Below, in pieces: positions 34,124 to 45,729 of a DNA stretch of 64,000 bases; position 1 is the stretch's first letter; each line of letters starts with the position of its first letter. The stretch spans positions 1-64,000 of the forward strand of contig RSEE01000003.1 of the NCBI GenBank assembly GCA_003971905.1, given 5' to 3'. Origin of the DNA: Moniliella sp. 'wahieum' (Eukaryota; Basidiomycota; Moniliellomycetes; Moniliellales; Moniliellaceae). Below the pieces are notes generated by a model. The model had not been told where the DNA came from. It worked only from the letters and a program-made list of their open reading frames with translations, and ran no database searches. The position numbers and the translations under genes were made by a program.

Positions 34124-37100
34124 TCACCTTGTCTCCCGCTTGCGACTGCGGCGCGGGCGGGCTCGATCTTTGGCCCGCCGGGCAGCCTCGCGGACGCGGA
34201 AGCGTGTCAGTTCCCGCTCCTCGGCCTGGACCAACACGCAGAGGCGGTGGTCCAAGGCTGTCGCCTCTCCCGCTGTGCTTGTCTCGCCCGAATCGCCCCT
34301 CTCTCCCTCGCGTTACGTCCGGAAGCGCACACGCATCCCACCGCCTAGGGCCGATGGCACCCATGCCGTCACGCTCGCTCGTACCTCGAGCGTGTGGCAC
34401 AGGTCGATCCCTGCCTCGCCCGGATCACGCGGGAGCCAGGGCATGTGGATCGGCTTGACGCTGCGCGGGGGGCAGTAGTGCGCCATCTCGTCCACATGGT
34501 CTTCCCCACCAGAGCGTGTGAACGGAGTGCTGGTGGGTGGGGAGGGGAAGGGTGAGCACCATTGGGTTTCTACTTCTGCTGCTTTTGTTTTTGCTTCGGA
34601 TTCTGCTTCTGCTTCTGCTTCTCCATTTGCTACTGCGTCGTCGCCAGCAGCAGCAAGAACCAGCTAGAGCAGAATCAATAGCCAAGCATCGGCCTCATGG
34701 GCAGGACGCTTAGTCTGCCCCTCCAGCTCCACACCAACCTCGCCCATAGCCCGTGGCCACTCCCCACTTTTTCCCGCCACGTGTCCAAGGACGGCACGCG
34801 GTGCCACTCCCTCCATCGTTCAGGGAAGGGGGGAGCAAGCTGGGTTTGATGGAGCTGGGAACAACGTCGCTGGTAGGGGAGGGGACTTGGTGGAAACCAG
34901 ACGAGCTTACCAAGACCGGTTCCTCCTCCTCCTCGCTCGCTTCGGTGGTCTCGCAGGCCTCGCGGGTTTCAGCGTCACAGGCTTCATGGGTCCCATCAGC
35001 GTCACCGTCTCCACCGGCCAGGCAGCCTGGCGACCCTGCCTGGCACGGCGAGTTTTTCCCCCGCCGAAGCCAGGCGAGCGGGCCATGTTGCCCACGCATA
35101 TTCCTGCACATATTCCCACCAGGGCAATGCGCGGGCATGGGGGGTGGCCAGCCCAGGCAGCTACCACGGCGCGTCGGCGGGCGGGGTGAAGAGCCAGGTT
35201 GATCTGGCCCCGGTTCGTGGCCATTGGCACACCACAGCTCGAGGAAGCGGTGGTAGGTGCGAGGTAGGATGGGTCCCGGGGCGCCGCAGGCAGCACCGGC
35301 ATCCGTCCACCGCACGGGGAGCGCGCTGTCCCATTCTGGGGTTTCCACAGGCGGGGAGGAAACGGAGGGGGGCAAATGTGGCGGGGTGGAGGGATGCCGC
35401 ATCGAAAGCAAGCTTCGATCGTGTCGAGGTACCGGATCTGGGAGCGGAAGACGTGTGAGAAGCAGCTTGAGGCAGCACGGTGCAAGGGAGAAGAAGGCGG
35501 TGAAGACAAGGTAGACGCACGTTCTTTAGTCACAGAGAGAAAGATGAGAAAGACACTTTGGCCGACGAGGAGGCTGTCGAGGGAAAAGCGGAGGATACCG
35601 GACCCCCAGAGTAAGCCGTTGGTCTCCATGTAAGTGCGGAGGAAGGTCCACCAAAGGAGCGCTTGAACACCGTCCTGCAATGTGTTAGTAGACCTTGTCC
35701 ACGGAGGAAGGGGAAGGGGAGGGGGGTACGTACAAGGCTACCAACCAGTATACCAGTCCAAACGGTAGTACGAGGGGTTAAGCAGTGTAAAGACAAAGAG
35801 GACCGCCATAATAAGTAGGTGCTGAGGCAGCCACTGGGATGCGTATATAGGTCGTGGGTGGGAAGCAGTGAAGCGGCCGCGCGGGGTAGAGGCGCGCACG
35901 GCAGCTACATGGCGAACCACGCCCATGCATCGGCCACGAGGCAAAGACAAGATGGGTGGCCATGGTGAGCATCAGATAGGATACAAAGAAGGGAGCAGCT
36001 GCTGGGAAAGAGAAGGCGATGCTGTTGAGGATGGGGGAATGTTTATGCCGACCTGGATCAGAGCCGACTTGAGGGCAGTGGTGCCAACGGTAAAAAAAGG
36101 GAGGAGTGATCATGGTGAATTCAGTAGCGGCAGAGAACCGTGTCGTACAACTTGGATCGAGTGGGTAGTGCCTGCCCACGTGCGGTCAGCTGGAAAATCA
36201 TCTCGGGCACCAACATGTTCAGCAGAGAGACCAAGAGCGACGGTAGGGTGACAGAGATCCACGCCTCAGCCGTGGGAAACGATTGAAAAGATGCTCCACG
36301 CCAGGAAAGACGGTCTTAAGCGTCTCAACGTTGGTCAAGACCGAACTAACAATCGACAGTGGGAAGATCCAAAGTAAGGTACAGGTCCAAAACAGCACCC
36401 CGGTACCCTTTCCCCCACAGAGATTGTGAGAAAAGCGGGCACCAATGTGAGCCCAGTCCAAGTCGCGCGCCGCGGGCGCCGGAGTGACCCGTGGGTGTCG
36501 TAGCATTGCCATCTCCTGCAACATAAGACGCGCTTGCCGTGGATCACGGAAAGTGACAAAGGCAGTATTCGTGGCCTTGGCGGGTGGAGGGTGGGCCAGG
36601 GCATGGGAAAGGTAATTGTACTGGTGGTCCAATAGTCAATTGCCGGAAGTGAGTTCCGCGCTTCACCATCGCAGGGTGCTTCTCTGATGCGGATGGGGTT
36701 GGTACGGCTGGCTTGTGCAGTGTCTCTTGGGAGACCGAGGAGTGTGTCCCATGCTCTGCCTTCGGTCCAGCTCTCTGGGGGAAGAGCCGTAAGGGCGGAA
36801 GGAGGGTGTTTCCCCCGCAGGGCGGCAAGCACATTGTTCATCAACTGTACATGTGCCTTTTCCAGTCCATTCCGTGCTTTCTCCCAGCGGGTCAGCAGGT
36901 CCTGATATTCCCCGCTCTTGGGTACCAACAGTTTGTTGGACGGGGGAAGATGGTCACCAGGAAGAAAGGCCAGGCGCTGTTCGAAGTAAGTTTGGACCGC
37001 CCCTGGGATTGGAGCGTGGGGGGCAGGGTGTTCGACCATCAGCGTCCGTACCTCCACGGCCCCCACTCGGGATCCCTCTCTGCCTGGCTTACATTCCAGA

Positions 37101-37994
37101 ACGGGTGCAACGCTGAGGCGGCGTATCCAGTTTGGCGTGCTCGTGTATCCCGCTCTTGGGATGAAAAGAGATGCATACAGTCGGGGGGCTGTTTCGTGGT
37201 TTGTTCTTGGAATGAAGAAAGGCGGTCCCGCGTGGGCGAGGAGCAATCGCAGGCGCATTCGAAGCGCCCCCCATCCAATCCAGACCAGCGCAGCCACCAG
37301 GTAACGGACATCCACCAAAGGAGGATGAGGTGGACAAAGAGCAACCGTCGGCCACGGGAGTTGGGGGCAAGTACGCAGTCTTTACCCTGGCAGTTGGGAT
37401 CGGCGGGATGGTTGACAGCGAAGAGATGGAGGCACGGTCATGTCGGGTGTCAGGGGTGTTGGAGGAGGAGGTATGTGGATGGCCCATGAGGGTGGGGCAA
37501 GTGGTGAGGGTGGTGGAGGAGACACCAGTAGGTGAGGCCCGCAGGAAGCGGACGTACAGCGCAGCGTCCAGACCGGCGTGCGTGGCGAGCGCCAAGTCGG
37601 TGATGCCGAGTGCCTGAGGGATCCAGAGAAGAGGCCAGCGGGCGGGGGCAGGGGCGGGGGTGCTGGGGTGGAAGGTGCGGGGGAAATACATGTGGGCCGC
37701 ATGCCAGTCCTCGGGGGTGGTGCCGCGGCCATTGGGGTAGTCGGCCAGAGTCTGGGTTTGAGCCTGGGCCTGGGCCTTTCGGGCCTTCTCGCCTTTGCCA
37801 CCGTCGTCGGCTTCGCCCCCGTCCTGGCCATGCAGTGGATGATGAGTGGGAGCGAAGCGAAGGGGCCGGCGGCCGAGCTGTCGCAGAACCTCAAAGGCGA
37901 TCAGGCACGAGCCGGCGGTGCCGGCAAGAATGTAGGCGGTGCTGACCAGCCCCTGGTAGGTGGGGTTGAAGTTCTTCGACTCATAGTCGCTCAT
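34124..37994 (-). CDS. CSC1/OSCA-like (DUF221) stress-gated cation channel
   Basis: The start MSDYESKNFNPTYQGLVST (37,994) leads into a first membrane segment (YILAGTAGSCLIAFEVL) and WIPQALGITDLALATHAGLD. Next is a membrane segment with LLFVHLILLWWMSVTW (about 37,300). The cytosolic loop contains TYFEQRLAFLPGDHLPPSNK, then the RNA-recognition-like NTAFVTFRDPRQARLMLQ and APAARDLDWAHIGARF. The RSN1_7TM channel core starts GVLFWTCTLLWIFPLSIVSS, with further hydrophobic segments to about 35,530. The C-terminal cytosolic part includes KPIHMPWLPRDPGEAGID and a basic tail ending at 34,124. These proteins are hyperosmolarity- or tension-gated Ca2+-permeable channels of plasma or vacuolar membranes. 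At least five frame breaks and several introns (one near 35,650-35,730 with GTACGT and TTGCAG) disrupt it. Assigning the 34.1-34.7 kb exons to this gene is probable, not certain. Confidence 0.78.
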
Positions 37995-40017
37995 CCTCGC
38001 GCGTTGGTGGCAGAGGAGAGGCAGGCGGTGGCGGCGACGGCGAGGGAAGCAGCGCCTCGGCGGGCCTGGTGGCCTTGGAGGTGTGGGCGCGCATTTCAGC
38101 CTGGCCTGGCCAAATAAAAATACACAGCCTCGTCGCCCGCGCCTGTCTCGCGCTGGTCGGGAGCAGGCGGGCACGGGGGCAGTCGCGCCCCGGCCCCTCC
38201 GACCGGGGGGACGGGTGATCGGGTGATCGACGATCGACACTCGGTGACGTGAGTGGCGGCAAGGCAATCGCAGCGGCCGTTGAGCCGCTCTGGCCTGCTC
38301 TGCGTCTGAATATTGAATCCGGCCCCTGTCATTTAATCGAGGAGCATCGCTGTGCGCTTGTATGTTGTGCCGCGATCCAAAAGGAGCACATGCATCATGC
38401 ATCACAGTCGTTCAACGGTTCAACGCTCATGTTGATTGTTGATGCGCTCTTTACCGTCGCAGCAAGCGCAAGCGCCTGGGACTCGGTCCTCTGACTGTCT
38501 CGCTTGTTCCTGTTTTGGGGATTGAACAGCCATATGTATACAGCCACGCGTGCTATCTCTGGGACGAGGTGGCCTCCCTCTTTTGACGTGGGAGCGCCCA
38601 ACTGAGAGGTTATTGGAACGGCTTCTCGCGAAAAGGAGAAATTGAACGGCCCACAGGGGCATCGGCCGGACGCTGCGAAGACACTAGGATGTCGCAGGTG
38701 CGTTTGGACGGAAGGGGCAAAAAGCTGGGGCAAAACAGATGCCTGAGTGCCTGAGACGCCGTGTTGGGGACACAGCAATATAATGTTTTTGTGTCCTGGG
38801 ACGGTGGGACTAATGAGAAGCGTTGTGACGTCATACATAGCTTGCCCACAGGCTAACGCCGTGTGCCCCAAGGCACTGAGCCAGCCCACTCGTGCGCGAC
38901 CTCGCCTCTCCTGTGTCGTGTCGTGACCACTACCCCTCATCTCTTCGCTCCACTCAATACTTCCTTGCTTCTCTTACCGTCTGGTCTGCTACTCACTACA
39001 CAGCCGAGAATGGTGTTGCAGGTGTCAAATTCACCTGACCACAAGTTTTTCATTATCGTTCGGTGCGGGGCAATCGGCCACGGGTTAGAGGCCAACCAGC
39101 CTAACTCACAACCGTGCATACGCTGCCCTTGTACCGTTCCTCTGACACCCCCTACCCCCACACTCAAGCGTGACTGTGTCCCCCTACTTAGTGCGTCCTC
39201 TGGATACCCCACACCCGCTGAGGATAAGTTACAGCTGTGTTCCCTTACAGGGTCTTGACGCCTCGTCAGAATCGCAGCACGACGGCTGACCTGCCGCTGG
39301 TCCTAGTCGGTGGCATACAGATGACGCACGATGAGGATGCCACTAAAACACCAACAGGACGATATAGTACAGACAACCTCCAACTCTTTGCAGAAAGTGC
39401 AGAGCCAGGTGCGAGGTTGGCGTGGGGTGCACGGCCCATGCCATGTGAGGCCACCAATCTTTGGCTGGGTCCAAGGGCCAGTCCGATGGCTAGTTGGCCG
39501 ACTGGACTAAGGCCTAAAGAGCGGGGGAAAGAGCGCGTCATATGGCTTCTACCCCATCTGAAGGCGGTTCATGGATTGGGCCGGAGCTACCACAGTAGCT
39601 GCCTTTAGGGGCTCATCAACCACGCTGCCTTCGGACAGAAAAAAAGAGAGGCGAGAGACCAAGAGAGGCCGGAGACATGAAATCAACAACAGTTAAGACA
39701 TAACGTGTATACAAAGCGAGAACTTAGGGAAGCACGTCTTGAAAAGGTAGGAGAGCGGAGGGTGGTTTGTGGTGGCGACAGCACATCCCTGTTGAATAAA
39801 GCGGCGTGGACGGTTGCGCAATGTTCTGACGTAAGCCGGGCGTGACACGGGCGTAAGAGGGAGTCACCCGCGCACATGGGTGATTTAATAAAACAGAGAG
39901 CTCGATGCCAAGTTTCGACCTAATAGCACGTGCAACCCAGCCACCCACCGCCACAACCCGCGGCTCAGCCCAGCCCTTCAGTACAGACGCACGGTAAAAG
40001 CAAGAGGAGTACGCATA

Positions 40018-40034
40018 CCGGGCCGTAGGCCCGG
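40018..40034. repeat. GC hairpin repeat, copy 1
   Basis: CCGGGCCGTAGGCCCGG forms a perfect 7-bp stem with a GTA loop. It is followed by GTGGTCCTCTAGT. The same hairpin with nearly the same 3' flank occurs at 40,153. Confidence 0.85.
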
Positions 40035-40152
40035 GTGGTCCTCTAGTGGGTGATAAATTCCCTCCAGCGTGGAACGGTGGACCGGTGGCTAAGGTGGCGA
40101 CGGGGGAACGGTGGCTACGGTGGCGAGCAAGCACCAAGCACCAAGCACCTGA

Positions 40153-40169
40153 CCGGGCCGTAGGCCCGG
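40153..40169. repeat. GC hairpin repeat, copy 2
   Basis: The same 17-nt hairpin as at 40,018, preceded by GA instead of TA and followed by TGGCCCTCTAGTA. The two copies are 135 bp apart in the same orientation. Confidence 0.85.
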
Positions 40170-40598
40170 TGGCCCTCTAGTACCATCTATATACCGCGTC
40201 ATCAATCTGACGACAGGACGTGATCATGTATTGCCGTTATTGCCAGGCAGAGCTTCCAACTTGCCTGAGAGGAGTAATGCAAACGATGCTACAAGGCTAA
40301 TATCAAAGAACAACAGAATGAGGGCACAGAATCGGGGTGATTTGATAAAGTCAAGCGAGTGTTGTGGGGTGGGCTCAAAAGGATTACACGCAGGATACAA
40401 GCAAAGAACGCAGGACGCATAGGCACATAGGGACTAGGAGGGGAAAGAGGGAGAGGAACAGAGAAAACCAAACAAGAAAAAAGAAGAAACGAAAGAGAAA
40501 AGGACCTTGACTAAAACACTTCCTTGTTCCTTTACTGGTGAGGAAACTCAAGTGAAAGAAGGATTTCCTTGACAATAGCACAGCATTGCATAGTGGCA

Positions 40599-42912
40599 CT
40601 ACTCAATCTTGGGCTGGGTCAGCGCCTCGCGCGACGAGTAAACCTGGTTCAAGTGATAGGAATCAAACGTGGTCTGGGACTGTTGGGCGCCATGCTGGGC
40701 AGCCAAGCCGTCGGTACTGGCTTGGTTCCAGTACCCCGACGTGGACGCGTTGGCGGCATACGAGTAGCCCGCCTTGGTTTTCCTCTCCGCCGCGCCGCGG
40801 CGGCACAGGAAAAAGACCAGGCCAGCAATTGCCAGGAGCGCCGCGACGCCGACGCCGATGCCGACACCGAGACCGATCTTGGCGCCCGAGCTTAGGCCCG
40901 AGCTCGAGCCGCTGGGCCCAGCGCCGGCCTTGGCGCCGTCAACGGCGCCCGTGCCCACGTACACTTTGCTGGGGGCCGCGTTAAAGGCAGAGTTGTTGAC
41001 CGCGGTGTACAGTGGCGACAGGGCGGGGCCCACTTTGGGCGTCCAGGGAGCCATGCCCACCGTACTCATCGACTCGCCAATCGAAACAAACTTGCCCTGC
41101 GACGGAACACCGCCAATCGTGACAAAGAGCAACGCGGGCCCAACAGTAAGCAGATTTGGGTTGGCCGGGAGCGGGTTGATAGTGAAGACGACGCTGCCAT
41201 CCTTCTGGACCTCGTAGGTGTGCTCCAGCTGGACAGAGCGCTGTCCCATGTTCATAGCGTGGGGGAAGCCAGGGCGGATGATCATGACCTTGGCGCTGGC
41301 TGCCAGGGCGTTGGCAGCCTTGCCCATCGATGCGGCCGGCAGGGTGATGTTGAATGCACTCCCACGAAGGGGATGGTGTCAGGCAGACCTTGGGGCTGGG
41401 GGCGCGGGGCAAAGTAGTATCCGGGTACCATTTTTCCACCACATACGTCGTGTTGTATCCTTGGGGCGAGGAGGCAAGGGGCATGAGCTCGTTCACGTCA
41501 TTGTGTGGGTTGCTTCCCGCAATCAGCACCGCACCATCAGGCGCAAGAATGGCAGAGGAATGGTAAAGACGGGCATAGGCACTCTTTCCAAAGTTGGCGT
41601 CCGTCAGGCGCTTGCCCTTGGGCTGCAACGGGTCGTACAGCAGCGGCGTCAAGGTCGGGCCGGAGGACATGCCTTCCAGGTGCACCTGCTGACCATTTAG
41701 ATTGATGATGTTCCACGTTGTGTTGCCGTAACCAGCGGTGCCATTCTCGGCGCCGTTAACGATAAGCATCTGGCCCGTGGGCAGATGAACAAACTGGCCC
41801 ATCGACCTCCCCGGGCAGATCGTCCTCTTGTACAAACGCCGGTTGGCCACCATACTCCCATCTGCATTCTCGGGCTGGATTGAGGCGCAATTGCGAGAGG
41901 CTTGGGTCTCGTACATGTTGACGTTGGGCGCTGTGTAGTTGCCCCAGTCATCGTCGGTTGCGAGAACCATGCCACCACAGAAGAGAATCTCAGGAGTCCA
42001 CTGTTGGCCGGTGTAAGCGGCTTCATGGCCGTAGCAGCAGATGCCGGGTACACGCGGATGACGCCGCCAGTGTGTCGGGCAAGGGGGTCTCGACGTTTTG
42101 GTTGTGATCCCAGAGAACGTTGGACACATTGGCGTTCATGAAGATCTTGCCACTGGGCATCAGGAACATATGGGGGTACATGTTGAGACCGCTGGTAGTT
42201 GTCATGAACTTGGACATTTGCATCCCAGCGAAGGATCCCTTGGCCGTAATGTTGGTACGGTTGGGGAAGTACTCGTAAGTGGGGTTGGCGCCGCCCATGT
42301 CCAGGTTGGTGATGGACCCACCGCCGGTGGAGGTGGCGAAAGTGGGGTCGGTGTTGGGGGTGTTACGGTTGATGTAGCCGCCGGAGGTGGATCCACCCAT
42401 GATGACCATTTCTCCAGTAGCCACACTCTCGATGGTGGGATACCAGCGGTTGGAGCTCATCTGCAAGTGGCCGTCATCATCCCAGTTGTACCCGCTGGGC
42501 TGAAGGTTGAGAATGTCAAGCAGGCGGACCGCCTTGCGTCCGTCCTTGGACTGGTATGGGTTGAAGCTGTCGGTCAGGGCCACATTGCCGTACTTGACGG
42601 CCTGGTTGCCGCCAAAGACAGCCCAGGTGCCGTTAGGCAAGGTGCCGCCACCAGCACAGAACGCGTTCGTCTCCACGTCGACCGCGCGCACGGAACCATC
42701 GGTGAGGTCCACAAGGGAACCCCAGACAGGCTTGCCCGAGGCCAGCTTGGTGGGGTTGCCCTCGACCTTATCGAGAACAAAGGCGGTGTTGTTTCGACAA
42801 GGCCGAGCATCATGGCCGAGGCGAGGGAGTCCTTGGTCAACACCTCGAACGACATGGGCGTCCCCGCGAGCGCCGGGAGGGCAGTGGCCAGCACAGCAAG
42901 AGAGAGTAGCAT
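40599..42912 (-). CDS. glo1: Membrane-anchored glyoxal oxidase (copper radical oxidase, AA5)
   Basis: Glyoxal oxidases oxidise small aldehydes to acids and release H2O2 at the cell surface. The start at 42,912 gives a signal peptide (MLLSLAVLATALPALAG). Active-site elements follow in order: ETNAFCAGGG (the Cys of the Cys-Tyr radical cofactor), SSNRWYPT (its Tyr), RLYHSSAIL (copper-binding Tyr-His) and IIRPGFPHAMNMGQR (second copper His). A C-terminal hydrophobic segment IGLGVGIGVGVAALLAIAG plus CRRG and a cytosolic tail shows membrane anchoring, as in Ustilago maydis Glo1, where the enzyme is needed for filamentous growth. Frame breaks occur near 42,795 (A-run), 42,060-42,070, 42,000 and about 41,360. 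Chemistry is well supported; the exact substrate is inferred from the family. Confidence 0.88.
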
Positions 42913-45615
42913 AACGAAGGGAGAGCTGTCCAGCGCACGGGGAGGGCCGCCGAGGGCAAGTTGGGAGGGTGGTGGTGTCGCAACAAGATGGACCGGGCCG
43001 CGACGATCCCAAGACGGGTCGGGGGAAGAAGAGCGTTGGACGTTGGTGAGCCATGCTCAGCAGGCCGAGGCTCAGCACTGGCTCAGCCCGAGCGCTCGAC
43101 GGGCACCCTGGGCGTGCTAGTGCAGAGGGGCAGCGAAAGGTGGAGCACCCTGGGTGGCCAGCACGGCGCCAGCTGTACATCCACGCGGACGCGCTGCGGC
43201 GGGCAGTGCCTGGCAGTGCCGTGCCCCGCTGCAGGCCGCAGGGAGGGGTGCGGCACGGGGCCAGTGCCGGTGGTGGCGGTGGGCGTTGGGTGCGTTGCCA
43301 CGCTGGCTTGCTGCGGAGTTCGTGCGCTGCCGCTCGGGGCCAGCCGGCCTGCCTGGGAAGGGGGCGAGCCAGCCGGACGAGGCGGTCGAAGCGAGCGGTG
43401 CAGCCGACGTGGCACACCAGCCACCCAGCGCAGCAGCAGCGGACTTGGTGCGACCAGGCATCTGTTCCCAGCACCGAGTGCCCGCCGGTGGGGGCTGCCC
43501 GAAATAGTGCTCACACTGTGCTAGTGACTGCAAAGCGGGTGCATGGTGGAAGCGCATGCGTGTTGATCGAACCCTTGACAGTCTTCGTTTGCCGCTCGGA
43601 TCTGGGATCGGCATGCCGGCGCTTTGATCGATCTCACTGCTTTGAAACCGCTCTGCGCTCATCGATCACTAGTTGCTCTGGTGATAGTGACGCGTGACGC
43701 GTAATGCGCGTAATGCGCGTAATACCCCTGACGGCCTGACCGGTGAGGATATTGATTTATCGCTCCCACTCAATGAGCCCCGGAATGCAGGCTGGCAGCT
43801 AACCGGCTATGCGCGCTAACCTGAGGTTAAGCTTGAGGGAGGCTTGGGGCCTGAGGCGTGGTTATATTTAATGGTTATCGATTACCCACTGGTCGATCGT
43901 CGATGATCTCCACGGCGCGTAGGAAGATGGTACGCGCTACGCGGTACGCGGTACGCTTAGGGTGCATCGGCTATCTCGCGATATGTAGCTGTCGCTTCCC
44001 CACCGCACCTCCCCATTCGTGTCGCGCAGGTGTAGATCCCCAGTGCCGAGTCTAAGATCCAAAGTCTAACGTCTAATCGTGCACCACGCAAGTGCGAACC
44101 TTGTCGATCCCATGTCACATGTGACATGCGACGCATCCGACCGTGGACGTTGAACGTTGAACGTTGAACGTTGACCGTTGAACACGTGGAACAGCCAATG
44201 TCCTCCGTTGCGTCTGGACTCGATCTTATAATGTTGGGACATTGAGGGCTTCTGAGATGTGTGCGTTTCGTTATCTTCCCTGCGAGGCCTCTCTCCCCTC
44301 GTGTTCCTGGGGACGAGGGCCGAGAGCCCTACCACTTTTTTAGTTCTTTTCTCGCTTCCGGTTGCCGTCTCTTCGTTGTTAGCTGTGCGTGCGGGAAGAG
44401 GTGTTTCCCCACATCCCCCGCTCCTATGTTCCTGAGTACTGAATTGATGTGGGCTGTAGATCCCGTTTACCCTCGCATTTCTGGTTTGCGTCTCGTCTAT
44501 TATTCCTTCGTATCATCAGTCGCTGAGAGAGCTTCGATGATTGATATACCGTGGTGGCACAGAGGGTTTTGCCAGTTCAAGCGATCCTCATCCTCACTAG
44601 TCACTGCCAATCAATCCTCCAGGATTGTCTTCGGGTGCATCTTGTCCTCTCAGCCCCATTTTTTTGCAGGGCTCCCACGGTGTTGTGGAGAACGGACACC
44701 GCACTGTGGGGACCTGGGTATAGGACAGGGTATATAGGTTTATGGGGTGCTTTCCCGCGGAGAGGAGAGAAGGAGCCACTCGTAGTTAATCGAGCCATAA
44801 ATGTACTTTAGTGAGACGACGCAGGCAATGGCGGGGTTGGCCAGGTCCTGCGGCGGAAACAACCACACAACTCTCGCCTCTTGTGCAGGATCGTGGCGGA
44901 GTCCATATGTAACTAATACGAGAAACAGTTTGGGTGCACTTTATTGACGGCAATGGTGAATGCCCCACAAAAGGACACTCGACTTCGACATGGCAATAGA
45001 TGTGGGCGAGGGATACTGTGGAAGAGCAAGAGCTATGGCCATCGGGGAAGCTGTTAGTAAGAAAAACGAGAGTGAAATGGCCATACGCTCAGGCTGGTTT
45101 TGTGCGAAGGGATAAGTATACTATTTGAGGGTTGTGTTGCGTCGTGGCCCTTACACGTCCGTAACACTAATAGCAATACTCTCTCGGCTAATGTCGTGAA
45201 GAGTATGATGCCCTACGATAGATTTATAGTGGTAGAAAGAAGTATTCAGTGTACTCTTGAAATCAACCCTCCCAAGATGCGACTCCGTTCTCAACGGATA
45301 GTACCATTCAGCCCAGACGGAAAGCGTTGAATGGCAAAAACTATATATGTTGTGTTGCGTGTTTCCAGCTACAAACATACAAGGGAGCTATCCTCCGGAA
45401 CGATACATCAACTAGCACAAGAAGTTCTACACTACACACATAGATCATAAGAATTAGCATCGCCAATACTACCGTCATCTCTGTTGTGGTGAACGTCTTA
45501 ATTCTCTCGAGGAACACTTTGGTCCTCTTCATTCTTTGCTATCGGACATTTCAATGACTGTATTGCTTGCACTTTCCCAAAAGTATAGCCTGAAGGTCTC
45601 AGTTCGAAAGGGAAG
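42913..45615. other. Gene-free region upstream of the glyoxal oxidase gene
   Basis: The GC-rich first part (42.9-43.5 kb) has open frames on both strands that are compositional only. After 43.5 kb the sequence holds an ACGCGT pair (43,690-43,702), GCGCGTAATGC repeats and a run of AACGTTG-type 9-mers (44,145-44,175). It then becomes visibly less GC-rich from about 44.2 kb. No gene was recognised. Confidence 0.5.
43690..43702. promoter_or_regulatory. Paired MluI cell-cycle boxes (ACGCGT x2)
   Basis: ACGCGTGACGCGT places two ACGCGT cores 7 bp apart, the same spacing and spacer base as the pair at 23,049-23,061. It is about 780 bp upstream of the glyoxal oxidase start. It may be an MBF site or just a recurrent repeat. 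Confidence 0.3.
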
Positions 45616-45616
45616 G

Positions 45617-45621
45617 AAAAA
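45617..45621 (-). terminator. RNA polymerase III terminator of tRNA-Leu
   Basis: On the minus strand a T5 run lies four bases after the discriminator base of the tRNA. Confidence 0.75.
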
Positions 45622-45624
45622 GTG

Positions 45625-45729
45625 TGAAAGCAGAGGGATTTGAACCCCGAATGTCGCAGTACCCCATCGTATATTCAACGGAAGACATAAGACTTGAATG
45701 CGATGCCTTAACCGCTTGGCTATGCTTCC
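45625..45729 (-). tRNA. tRNA-Leu(CAA) with intron
   Basis: The acceptor stem is GGAAGCA / TGCTTTC (one G-U pair) with A73. The A box is TAGCCAAGCGG and the D arm GCCAAGCGGTTAAGGC. The B box is GGTTCAAATCC. The long variable region marks a class II tRNA. The anticodon loop reads TTCAAG, giving CAA, and is followed by an intron of about 19-20 nt before the 3' anticodon strand TACGA. Introns at this site are common in fungal tRNA-Leu(CAA). The anticodon stem has one C-A mismatch and the outer T-stem pair is weak, so mild decay or an alternative fold is possible. Conserved A and B boxes and the T5 terminator favour a working gene. Confidence 0.8.

Larger units (their letters stand above)
37995..40598. 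other. Intergenic region with duplicated hairpins
   Basis: This 2.6-kb stretch contains the CSC1 promoter side and the 3' flank of the glyoxal oxidase gene. Open frames are short and unconvincing. Two identical GC hairpins lie at 40,018 and 40,153, and GGAACGGTGG / GTGGCTAAGGTGGCG repeats lie between them (about 40,071-40,130). Confidence 0.55.

Noticed and set aside
42023-43474. 483-codon minus-strand frame starting near 43,474
   Set aside because: Only the part below about 42,800 is glyoxal oxidase. The upstream extension lacks the signal peptide and is Pro/Arg/Ala-rich noise. The signal-peptide start at 42,912 in another frame is preferred.
44237-45330. Possible LTR element next to the tRNA (TGTTGGGAC start)
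   Set aside because: No matching second LTR, target-site duplication, primer-binding site or polymerase frame could be found.
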